A stretch of DNA of 64,000 nt from Roseivirga pacifica (GTDB lineage: Bacteria > Bacteroidota > Bacteroidia > Cytophagales > Cyclobacteriaceae), in contig NZ_FOIR01000002.1 of assembly GCF_900111145.1 (NCBI RefSeq), forward strand, positions 744,001-808,000, read 5' to 3'. The position numbers were made by a program, and so were the translations under genes. The notes beneath the pieces were generated by a model that made no database searches, was not told where the DNA came from, and saw only the letters and a list, made by a program, of their open reading frames with translations. Shown in pieces: positions 54,662 through 60,835 of the stretch (position 1 is the stretch's first letter; each line of letters opens with the position of its first letter).

Positions 54662-54778
54662 ATGACAATTCGCTTAGAAGACATATGGCTATCACCCCTA
54701 GGGTATAAAAATCAGATTGATTTTATGGCTGATGAACTATGTCTTTTGCAAAATAAGACCGGGAAGCATATGACTTGA
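54662..54778 (+). CDS. Putative 38-residue microprotein
   Basis: ATG to TGA, 38 codons, beginning TIRLEDIWLSPLGYKNQ and ending LLQNKTGKHMT. It lies between two intrinsic terminators, 27 bases after the first and 28 before the next, so it depends on read-through or on a cryptic promoter. No recognised family. It may be chance; the compact ORF-terminator-ORF-terminator layout is the reason to list it. Confidence 0.3.
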   Translation: MTIRLEDIWLSPLGYKNQIDFMADELCLLQNKTGKHMT

Positions 54779-54806
54779 CAATACCGTACATAAGCGCGGC
54801 ATTGAA

Positions 54807-54837
54807 AAGCCCGGTCTGCATTAGACCGGGCTTTTTT
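54807..54837 (+). terminator. Terminator just upstream of tRNA-Cys
   Basis: AAGCCCGGTCT-GCATT-AGACCGGGCTT perfect 11-bp stem, T-run. It ends 4 bases before the tRNA-Cys. Confidence 0.88.
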
Positions 54838-54841
54838 TATT

Positions 54842-54911
54842 GTCGGATAGCCAAGAGGTAAGGCATCAGTCTGCAAAACTGACACCATCGGTTCGAATCC
54901 GATTCCCGACT
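54842..54911 (+). tRNA. tRNA-Cys (GCA), acceptor strand one base short
   Basis: Anticodon stem TCAGT/ACTGA, loop CTGCAAA with anticodon GCA; D stem GCC/GGC; T arm ATCGG-TTCGAAT-CCGAT. The 3' acceptor strand TCCCGAC needs GTCGGGA, but the 5' strand reads GTCGGA, leaving a C unpaired. With this one-base gap the U8-A9 positions still line up (TA before GCC). A sequencing or assembly slip in the G-run, or a damaged gene copy, would explain it. CCA is not encoded. Confidence 0.85.
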
Positions 54912-54931
54912 CAAAGTGAAGGATATCCACT

Positions 54932-55054
54932 CTCCTCCTTTCAGGAGGAGTGCCCGAAGGGCGAGATAGTGCAAGAAGCTAAAGGAGAGGCAGAACGAGT
55001 GTCTCCTCAACTTGGAGAAGGGTTAAAGCCCCTAAATAGCCTTTCGTTCGGGCT
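54932..55054. repeat. REP-like hairpin cluster
   Basis: Successive short palindromes: CTCCTCC-TTTCA-GGAGGAG (54932-54950), GCCC-GAA-GGGC (54952-54962), TCTCC...GGAGA near 55001-55018, and AGCC...GGGCT (55038-55054). Such composites are widespread intergenic repeats in Bacteroidota genomes. No gene inside. Confidence 0.55.
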
Positions 55055-55087
55055 ATGATGTTTGAAAAAGCTCCAATGTAAATAGCG

Positions 55088-55138
55088 GGTCATTGAACCC
55101 AACAATTGGTTGATCGCCAACTGAAAGGGACAATGACC
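55088..55138 (+). ncRNA. Compact structured RNA module closed by an 8-bp acceptor-like stem
   Basis: GGTCATTG (55088-55095) and CAATGACC (55131-55138) pair perfectly. Inside, CCC/GGG and TTGG/CCAA can pair in nested order, giving one rod-like hairpin of 51 bases. It ends 5 bases before the tRNA-Tyr. No tRNA T loop is present, so it is not a tRNA; function unknown. Confidence 0.4.
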
Positions 55139-55143
55139 TCAAT

Positions 55144-55226
55144 GGAAATGCGATAACGATGGAGAGTTATGCTGGTCTGTAAAACCAGTGCCATTGGCTC
55201 AGTAGGTTCGAATCCTACCATTTCCA
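55144..55226 (+). tRNA. tRNA-Tyr (GUA) with non-canonical D arm
   Basis: 83 bases. Acceptor GGAAATG/CATTTCC, anticodon stem CTGGT/ACCAG with loop CTGTAAA (anticodon GTA), long variable arm with GCC-ATT-GGC helix (class II, as expected for bacterial Tyr), T arm GTAGG-TTCGAAT-CCTAC, discriminator A. The D arm is odd: positions 8-9 read CG instead of TA, the stem is five pairs (ATAAC/GTTAT), and the loop GATGGAGA lacks the usual A14 and A21. It may be a degenerate or specialised tRNA-like molecule rather than the main tRNA-Tyr. Confidence 0.75.
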
Positions 55227-55227
55227 C

Positions 55228-55330
55228 GGAATATAATCCTCAGGTATAAGGCCTGATGAGGGTTTCAGTAAAGCCCCATAGTGCCGAACTAGTAAGTCTC
55301 GGTATGCTACTTAGCTTGAGGACATATTCC
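55228..55330 (+). ncRNA. Structured RNA module with long closing stem, abutting the tRNA-Lys 3' half
   Basis: GGAATAT (55228-55234) pairs with ATATTCC (55324-55330) and, after a small internal loop, TCCTCA (55237-55242) with TGAGGA (55317-55322): a 13-pair closing stem. Inside are GGGTTT...AAAGCCC (55260-55276) and TGCCGA...TCGGTA (55282-55304). It begins 2 bases after the tRNA-Tyr and ends 5 bases before the variable loop of the permuted tRNA-Lys, so it sits exactly where a 5' leader of that RNA would be. Confidence 0.45.
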
Positions 55331-55335
55331 CATGC

Positions 55336-55424
55336 TTGTCGGAGGTTCGAATCCTCCCTACCCCACAATTGAATGAGAAATGGGGTAGTAGCTCAGTTGG
55401 TAGAGCACCATGCTTTTAACATGG
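55336..55424 (+). tRNA. Circularly permuted tRNA-Lys (UUU)
   Basis: The two halves are in reverse order. Upstream: variable loop TTGTC (55336-55340), T arm GGAGG-TTCGAAT-CCTCC (55341-55357), 3' acceptor strand CTACCCC (55358-55364), discriminator A55365. Spacer CAATTGAATGAGAAAT (55366-55381). Downstream: 5' acceptor strand GGGGTAG (55382-55388), T8-A9, D arm GCTC-AGTTGGTA-GAGC, A26, anticodon arm CCATG-CTTTTAA-CATGG (to 55424). All universally conserved positions (U8, A14, G18-G19, A21, U33, T54-T55-C56, A58) are right, so joining 55424 to 55336 would give a perfect 73-base tRNA-Lys. No complementary half is found elsewhere in the window. Two truncated tandem copies are the alternative reading. 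Confidence 0.8.
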
Positions 55425-55425
55425 T

Positions 55426-55632
55426 AAATGGATTAGGTTTCCATTTTCAGAAGTTCATCGGGTCTTCTTTAAAAACCGATGCCAATACTGAAAGGAATGT
55501 TCAGCTTGCCCCTCGCCTACTTCGGTAGATGAGGAAAGTTTTGAAAAAGCCAAGGTGGTTTAGGATATCGCCCGATGCAAGATTTGACTTCTGTTGTCAC
55601 AAGAAGATGTTGCGAACTTCGGTTCAAAGCAA
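55426..55632 (+). ncRNA. Structured RNA with two UUCG-capped hairpins, upstream of the slipin gene
   Basis: Beginning 1 base after the tRNA-Lys 5' half: hairpin AAATGGA/TCCATTT (55426-55446), hairpin CATCGG/CCGATG (55456-55481), CCTCGCCTAC-TTCG-GTAGATGAGG (55511-55534), CTTCT/AGAAG (55588-55606), and TTGC-GAAC-TTCG-GTTC...GCAA (55610-55632). Two UUCG tetraloops and the dense pairing point to a selected stable RNA. It could be the 3' part of the permuted precursor, a separate ncRNA, or the leader of the slipin-TPR-rtcB operon. No known RNA family was recognised. Confidence 0.5.
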
Positions 55633-55762
55633 ATTCCCCTGACTCTGGAACTCACTTCTGAATTCAGACTCAATAGACACCTCGCTTTCGATAGATGGCA
55701 AACTGTTCAACCTTTCATAAAACGAAACTATTTGGCCAATAGCGATAAATAAATGTTTAACC

Positions 55763-55774
55763 GAGGGAAACCTC
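55763..55774 (+). promoter_or_regulatory. GNRA-capped hairpin in leader of slipin gene
   Basis: GAGG-GAAA-CCTC, a 4-bp stem with a GAAA tetraloop, ending 15 bases before the slipin start codon and so close to the ribosome landing zone. Confidence 0.4.
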
Positions 55775-55789
55775 ACAACCATTGTAAAA

Positions 55790-56884
55790 ATGAAAAGAAT
55801 ACGAATCAACGATGGAAAAGTCGGTTTGGTTTTCAGAAATGGAGATTACCGCAAAGTGATCACCGCAGGTACTACTTGGTTATCGCTAGCGGACACTGTA
55901 ATGGTTTACAACCTTACCGATCAGTTCTACTCTTCTAAAAACTTAAACATCCTTTTGCGGGATGAAGAATTGGCTGCAATGCTTGAAGTAGTAGATGTGA
56001 GAGACAATGAGGTTGTCATTCAATATGCTGACGGCAAGTTCAAACAAGTTTTGACTGTAGGAAAGTATGCTTTCTGGAAAGGTTTGGTGGAATACTCTTT
56101 CACCAGAGTAGACCTGAGCGATTTCAACATCACTCAAGACATTAGCAAAGCTGTACTTACCAGCACCGATTTGCTAAGATACATCAGAGTTTACGTAGTT
56201 GAATCTTACGAAAAAGGACTCTTGATGATAGATGGAAAGTTGGAAAAAGCGCTTGATAAAGGCACTTACTACTTCTGGAAAAACACCACAGCCATCAATG
56301 TTTTGAAGGCTGATATGAGGAAGCTTCAAATGGAAGTTTCTGGTCAGGAAATTCTCACCAAAGACAAAGCTGGTTTGAGAATCAACTTCTACTGCCAATA
56401 CAAAGTGGTTGATATTGAGAAATTCCTTATCGACAACAAAGATGCTGAAAAACAGCTCTATGTATTGATGCAGTTGGCTTTGAGGGAATACATTGGCAAC
56501 TATACGCTTGACGAATTATTAGAGCAAAAATCTGCGATTGCAGAATATGTACTGGAAGTTCTGAAGAGCAAAGCCGAAACTCTGGGAATTGAAATCAGGG
56601 ATAGTGGTGTCAAGGACATCATACTTTCCGGTGAATTGAGAAACATCATGAACCAAGTTTTGGTGGCGCAAAAACAAGCACAAGCCAACGTGATTACCAG
56701 ACGTGAAGAAACAGCTTCTACCAGAAGCTTGTTGAACACCGCCAAATTGATGGAAGACAACGACATGTTGTTCAAGTTGAAGGAGATGGAATACGTTGAA
56801 CGAATCGCTGATAAGATCAACAACATCTCTCTTTCTGGCGGTAACCAGGTGGTAGATCAACTGAAAGAGGTTTTCTCTAGATAG
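55790..56884 (+). CDS. Slipin/band 7 (SPFH) family protein
   Basis: 364 residues. An N-terminal region (about 1-145) contains RINDGKVGLVFRNGDYRKVITAGTTWL and a similar block recurs as MIDGKLEKALDKGTYYFWKN, where the SPFH core begins (VLKADMRKLQMEVSGQEILTKDKAGLRINFYCQYKVVDIEKFL). The C-terminal helical part has ILSGELRNIMNQVLVAQKQAQANVITRREETASTRSLLN, typical of slipins. No signal peptide or clear membrane helix. Slipins form ring-like oligomers on membranes; in published comparative work band 7 proteins have been linked with RtcB-type RNA repair operons, and here rtcB lies two genes downstream. It is preceded by the tRNA/structured RNA array. Confidence 0.9.
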   Translation: MKRIRINDGKVGLVFRNGDYRKVITAGTTWLSLADTVMVYNLTDQFYSSKNLNILLRDEELAAMLEVVDVRDNEVVIQYADGKFKQVLTVGKYAFWKGLVEYSFTRVDLSDFNITQDISKAVLTSTDLLRYIRVYVVESYEKGLLMIDGKLEKALDKGTYYFWKNTTAINVLKADMRKLQMEVSGQEILTKDKAGLRINFYCQYKVVDIEKFLIDNKDAEKQLYVLMQLALREYIGNYTLDELLEQKSAIAEYVLEVLKSKAETLGIEIRDSGVKDIILSGELRNIMNQVLVAQKQAQANVITRREETASTRSLLNTAKLMEDNDMLFKLKEMEYVERIADKINNISLSGGNQVVDQLKEVFSR

Positions 56885-56910
56885 TTGGTCTACCTGCAAC
56901 TCTAATGGTA

Positions 56911-56998
56911 TGTCATCCCCGCGTAGGCGGGGATCTCCAAATGATTTATGAGATTCCCGTTCCTGTCTGACGACAGGCAGGTTCACGGGAATGACGTC
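56911..56998. repeat. REP-like palindromic element
   Basis: TGTCATCCCCGC-GTAG-GCGGGGATC hairpin followed by a nested hairpin ATTCCCGT...ACGGGAAT that encloses CCTG...CAGG; the outer ends TGTCAT and ATGACG also pair. Typical dispersed intergenic palindrome. Confidence 0.65.
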
Positions 56999-57072
56999 CA
57001 AAGAGAGGGTAAAACGAATATGAAACAATTACATAAAAACTGAGGGATGCTCTCGCCATGTACCTCTTGCAC

Positions 57073-57150
57073 CGTCACCCTGAATTTATTTCAGGGTCTA
57101 ATGGAATGAGTATCAACCCAAACGGATTCTGAAACAAGTTCAGAATGACG
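57073..57150. repeat. REP-like palindromic element
   Basis: CGTCACCCTGAA-TTTAT-TTCAGGGTC and GATTCTGAA-ACAAG-TTCAGAATGACG, two hairpins whose outer ends (CGTCA, TGACG) are complementary. Related to the CGTCATTCTGA word at 1456. Confidence 0.65.
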
Positions 57151-57199
57151 AGGCGTAAACGTTTAAAGTCAAAAGCTTGGGCATTCCTCTCAAACGAAA

Positions 57200-57724
57200 A
57201 TGGACATTTACGAAGAATACATAGAAAGTATTATTCAGATGGCGGATCAAGCTATAGATAATGGCCAAGACGATGAAGCCAAAAGATGGTTTGAGAGAGG
57301 ATTGTGTGAAGAACCTGGTAGTGCCAAACTTCATTTTAGAATGGCTTGCCTACTTCAATACGGCCTTGATGATAAAGCGAGAGCTGAACAGCATTATTTG
57401 CTGGCAATAAAATTTAAGCCAGATTACCGAAGTGCTTATGTTAATCTCGCTCAACTCTATCTGGATAATGAGAAATACGTTGGTCTGGAAAACCTTATGC
57501 ATAAAGCCATGAAGGTTGAAGGCTTCAACAAAACCTTTGCTTATGAAAACCTAGGCAAAGTGGCCGAAGCCCAAGGTCAGTTCAACAAGGCCATTGCACA
57601 TTACCGAAAAGGTATGATGCAAGCCCTTGAGAACTTCGATGTGGACGATTTGAAAGACCACATCAAGCGAAATAAGTATAAACGATTGAAGAAACGTTGG
57701 AAATTATGGCAACGAGAAAATTAA
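57200..57724 (+). CDS. TPR-repeat protein between slipin and rtcB
   Basis: 174 residues, all helical, with about four tetratricopeptide units: DIYEEYIESIIQMADQAIDNGQDDEAKRWFERGL, AKLHFRMACLLQYGLDDKARAEQHYLLAIKFKPD, RSAYVNLAQLYLDNEKYVGLENLMHKAMKVEG, TFAYENLGKVAEAQGQFNKAIAHYRKGM, and a basic tail (KRNKYKRLKKRWKLWQREN). The tail would suit RNA or ribosome contact. Its 3' end overlaps the rtcB start by 19 bases, so the two proteins are translationally coupled and likely act together, for example the TPR protein as adaptor between the slipin scaffold and the ligase. Confidence 0.88.
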   Translation: MDIYEEYIESIIQMADQAIDNGQDDEAKRWFERGLCEEPGSAKLHFRMACLLQYGLDDKARAEQHYLLAIKFKPDYRSAYVNLAQLYLDNEKYVGLENLMHKAMKVEGFNKTFAYENLGKVAEAQGQFNKAIAHYRKGMMQALENFDVDDLKDHIKRNKYKRLKKRWKLWQREN

Positions 57725-59127
57725 CTGGGAAAGACCTGAGAAAGCTCGGATTCCCTGAAGGCAGAGCCATTGGCGAAGCCATAAAGGCTATGGAAGAGCA
57801 CTTCAAAGGCAAATCCATACTTCATAAAAAAGCCATGTTGAAAAAGGTGGTCGGAAACCCTGGTCTTTACTTAAAACATGAGGTCTGGGGCCCTGTGGCG
57901 ATGGCGCTGATTATCAAAACTGAACACAATGAAACACTGGCTTTGAGGGAAAAACGCATACCATATAATATATATGGAGCAGAGGGCATTGAGCAAGGGG
58001 CTATCAACCAAATGGAGATCGCTATGAAATTGCCAGTGACTAAATACGGAGCACTAATGCCAGATGCACATCATGGCTACGGACTGCCAATTGGTGGTGT
58101 TCTAGCTACAGAAAATGCTGTGATTCCTTATGGAGTTGGCGTAGACATTGGCTGCAGAATGTGCATGACCATGTATGACATCCCTCCTGCTTTTATCCAT
58201 CAGAACACTGATGAATTGAAAGCTATGTTAATAGATAACACCAAATTCGGTCAGGCGGTATTTAAAAGACCAAAAGACCATGAGGTGTTAGACAGGAGTC
58301 TTTTTAATGAAATCAATGTATTGAAATCATTGAAAGACAGAGCCTGGAAGCAAATTGGTTCTTCAGGAGGCGGTAACCACTTTGTGGAGTTTGGTATTAC
58401 CGAGATCCATTCGGAGATCAATGAATTCAACCTGCCTGTTGGCAAGTATCTATCGGTACTCTCCCACTCGGGATCGAGGGGACTTGGTGCGAATATCGCA
58501 AGGCATTACACCAAGCTGGCCATGGATATGACCAAATTACCGGGAGAAGCCAAACATCTGGCCTGGTTGGATTTAGATACCGAAGCGGGTCAGGAATATT
58601 GGCAAGCCATGAATCTGGCAGGTGATTATGCTTCGGCATGCCATCACCAAATCCACGATAGGCTCGCTGCTGCATTGGGTGAACAGCCACTGGCACTGAT
58701 CGAAAACCACCACAACTTTGCCTGGAAAGAGCAAGGTGCGGATGGAAAGGAAATCATTGTACATAGAAAAGGTGCTACACCAGCAGGCGAAGGTGTTTTA
58801 GGAATCATTCCGGGATCGATGACTTCACCGGGCTTTATTGTGAAAGGCAAAGGGAATGTGGAATCTATCAATTCGGCTTCGCATGGAGCCGGAAGGGTGC
58901 TTTCCAGAACCAGGGCCAAGCAAACGCTTTCTAAAAAGGAAGTGAAGAAGCACATCAAAAAGGCCGGAGTCACATTGATCGGTTCTGGTTTGGACGAGGC
59001 ACCTCAGGTGTATAAAAACATCCATGAGGTAATGGCACAGCAAACCGACTTGGTGGATGTACTCGGTACTTTCGAACCAAAAATCGTCCGTATGTGTGGC
59101 GATGAAAGGTTTGGAGAGGTTGACTAA
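57706..59127 (+). CDS. rtcB: RNA-splicing ligase RtcB
   Basis: 473 residues from ATG 57706 (ATRKLTGKDLRKLGF). RtcB joins RNA 2',3'-cyclic-phosphate or 3'-phosphate ends to 5'-OH ends using GTP and manganese. Metal and GMP-binding motifs are all present: GVGVDIGCRM, SGGGNHFVE, LSHSGSRGLG, ENHHNFAW, HRKGATPAGEG and SASHGAGR, in which His393 is the expected guanylylated residue. It should therefore be active. No archease, RtcA or RtcR is in the window. It ends a slipin-TPR-rtcB cluster preceded by a permuted tRNA-Lys, whose halves are the kind of ends this enzyme can join. Confidence 0.96.
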   Translation: MATRKLTGKDLRKLGFPEGRAIGEAIKAMEEHFKGKSILHKKAMLKKVVGNPGLYLKHEVWGPVAMALIIKTEHNETLALREKRIPYNIYGAEGIEQGAINQMEIAMKLPVTKYGALMPDAHHGYGLPIGGVLATENAVIPYGVGVDIGCRMCMTMYDIPPAFIHQNTDELKAMLIDNTKFGQAVFKRPKDHEVLDRSLFNEINVLKSLKDRAWKQIGSSGGGNHFVEFGITEIHSEINEFNLPVGKYLSVLSHSGSRGLGANIARHYTKLAMDMTKLPGEAKHLAWLDLDTEAGQEYWQAMNLAGDYASACHHQIHDRLAAALGEQPLALIENHHNFAWKEQGADGKEIIVHRKGATPAGEGVLGIIPGSMTSPGFIVKGKGNVESINSASHGAGRVLSRTRAKQTLSKKEVKKHIKKAGVTLIGSGLDEAPQVYKNIHEVMAQQTDLVDVLGTFEPKIVRMCGDERFGEVD

Positions 59128-59131
59128 TCAA

Positions 59132-59164
59132 AAGCCCCTTGCGCGTATCGCAGGGGGCTTTTTC
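59132..59164 (+). terminator. Terminator of the rtcB operon
   Basis: AAGCCCCTTGCG-CGTAT-CGCAGGGGGCTT stem (nearly perfect) and T-run, 5 bases after rtcB. Confidence 0.88.
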
Positions 59165-59192
59165 CATCAACTCTGTCAGTTAATCAACATCA

Positions 59193-60599
59193 CTAAAGCA
59201 TAGTGACTTGCTCTTTGAACTCCGTAGTTGGCAGGTCCGTATCTTCAACCAAGGCCTTAAAGCCTCCTATTATGTTCACAACTTTAAAGCCCCTAGCTTT
59301 GAGGATGGAGCTAGCAATCATAGAGCGGTAACCACCCGCACAGTGCACGTACCACTTCTCACCCTTTGGTAGCTCATCTATATGCTCGTTTATAAAGTCT
59401 AGCGGAAAGTTTTTGGCACCTTCAATGTGTTGCGACTTAAACTCGCTTTCTTTCCTTACATCCAATACGTTAGCACCTTTACTATATAGCTTTTCAAACT
59501 CCTGAGCACTCACCTGCTCCACACTTTGCACCGGCTCTCCTGCATCTTTCCATGCATCAATTCCTCCTTCTAAAAAACCAATCGCATTATCATAACCTAC
59601 TCTACTCAAGCGCACCACTACTTCTTCTTCCCTACCATGGTCTGCTAAAAAAACAATTGGAGTTTTAAGGTCAGTTACCAAGGCACCAACCCACGGAGCA
59701 AAGTTGTCGTCCAAACCAATAAACCATGCATTCGGAACATGTGCTTCTGCAAATGCCTCCTTCGGCCGTGCATCAATCACCAATGCTTTGTTTTTATGAA
59801 TGCTCTGTTTAAACTCCTTTGCCGACAATGGAATAACACCATGAGCAAGCACTTCATCTATGCTTTCGTAGCCCATTTTGTTCATTACCGCATTCTTAGG
59901 GAAATATTGTGGAGGTGTAACTAGGTCTGAAGTCACTTCTTTTACAAACTCTTCCTTAGTCATATCGTGGCGCAAAGCATAGTTAAAGCGCTTCTGATTA
60001 CCCAGCGTATCCACGGTTTCGGCACTCATATTTTTACCACAAGCCGAACCCTGCCCGTGACCAGGGTATACAATCACATCATCAGCAAGCGGCATAATCT
60101 TATCTCTTAACGAGTCGAATAAATGACCTGCTAGGTCTTCACGCGACAAGTCGGTTTTTACCGCCAAATCAGGCCGGCCAACATCGCCCAAAAACAAAGT
60201 ATCGCCAGTAAATATTGCGTAGTCTTTACCGCTTTCATTAATCAGCAAAAAAGTAGACGACTCCATTGTGTGGCCAGGCGTGTGTAGCACCTTAATTTTA
60301 ACACCACCCAAATAAAGAATTTCACCATCAGCGGCTACATGAGCCTCAAAATTCGGCTGAGCCGTTGGCCCGTAAACTATTGTAGCCCCAGTCTTTTGTG
60401 CTAAATCTATGTGTCCCGAAACAAAATCGGCATGAAAATGCGTTTCCAGCACATACTTAATTTTGGCGCCATTTTGCTCGGCCATATCTATATAAGGCTG
60501 CACTTCCCTCAACGGATCAATAATGGCGGCTTCTCCCCCACTTTCAATGTAATAAGCCGCTTCGGCCAAACATTGGGTGTAAATCTGATCTATTTTCAT
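59193..60599 (-). CDS. MBL-fold hydrolase fused to two rhodanese domains
   Basis: 468 residues. The N-terminal metallo-beta-lactamase domain (about 1-240) has THFHADF with His54, His56 and Asp58, LHTPGHTMES and FTGDTLFLGDVGRPDL, as in persulfide dioxygenases (ETHE1 type). Two rhodanese domains follow: the first (about 262-355) lacks the active Cys (FLADHGREEE), the second (about 370-468) has it, near Cys420 in YVHCAGGYRS. The fusion is expected to handle persulfides and sulfane sulfur during sulfide or cysteine breakdown. Promoter side contains an inverted repeat at 60641. Confidence 0.93.
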   Translation of the reverse strand: MKIDQIYTQCLAEAAYYIESGGEAAIIDPLREVQPYIDMAEQNGAKIKYVLETHFHADFVSGHIDLAQKTGATIVYGPTAQPNFEAHVAADGEILYLGGVKIKVLHTPGHTMESSTFLLINESGKDYAIFTGDTLFLGDVGRPDLAVKTDLSREDLAGHLFDSLRDKIMPLADDVIVYPGHGQGSACGKNMSAETVDTLGNQKRFNYALRHDMTKEEFVKEVTSDLVTPPQYFPKNAVMNKMGYESIDEVLAHGVIPLSAKEFKQSIHKNKALVIDARPKEAFAEAHVPNAWFIGLDDNFAPWVGALVTDLKTPIVFLADHGREEEVVVRLSRVGYDNAIGFLEGGIDAWKDAGEPVQSVEQVSAQEFEKLYSKGANVLDVRKESEFKSQHIEGAKNFPLDFINEHIDELPKGEKWYVHCAGGYRSMIASSILKARGFKVVNIIGGFKALVEDTDLPTTEFKEQVTML

Positions 60600-60640
60600 T
60601 TTGCAAGAATTTTCGAAGTGATACCCAAATTTCTCACCTC

Positions 60641-60659
60641 TTACGCTCGCAAAGCGTAA
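60641..60659. promoter_or_regulatory. Inverted repeat upstream of the MBL-rhodanese gene
   Basis: TTACGCT-CGCAA-AGCGTAA, perfect 7-bp arms, 41 bases before the start codon on the reverse strand. A plausible operator, possibly for a sulfur-responsive repressor; no regulator gene is nearby. Confidence 0.4.
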
Positions 60660-60782
60660 CTTATGTTACCGTATTAACTGATAAAAGTCAGTGTTTTTTA
60701 AAAGTGCAATTCATAACTAAAAACAACCCACCATAACCATTTAAAACGTGTTCATGGATAGTTTAAGATAATTTTACATTTA

Positions 60783-60790
60783 TAGGTTTG
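60783..60790 (+). promoter_or_regulatory. -7 promoter element for the small membrane protein gene
   Basis: TAGGTTTG fits TAnnTTTG. It supports translation starting downstream (TTG 60836) rather than at 60788, which lies inside the element. Confidence 0.5.
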
Positions 60791-60835
60791 GTATTCGTTA
60801 TATGGCTAGTACATTTATTCCGATTACAACAAACC

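Noticed and set aside
55250-55300. CTGATGAG, CCGAAC and GTC in order, resembling a hammerhead ribozyme core
   Set aside because: The stem II needed between CTGATGA and GAAA does not form, the GAAA box reads GAAC, and stem III would have only two pairs. Probably chance within a structured RNA.
55525-55560. GAGGAAAG resembling the conserved 5' motif of RNase P RNA
   Set aside because: The other RNase P universal regions and overall length are missing.
55624-55809. Reverse-strand 61-residue reading frame before the slipin gene
   Set aside because: Overlaps the structured RNA and the start of slipin, has repetitive low-complexity sequence and no promoter.
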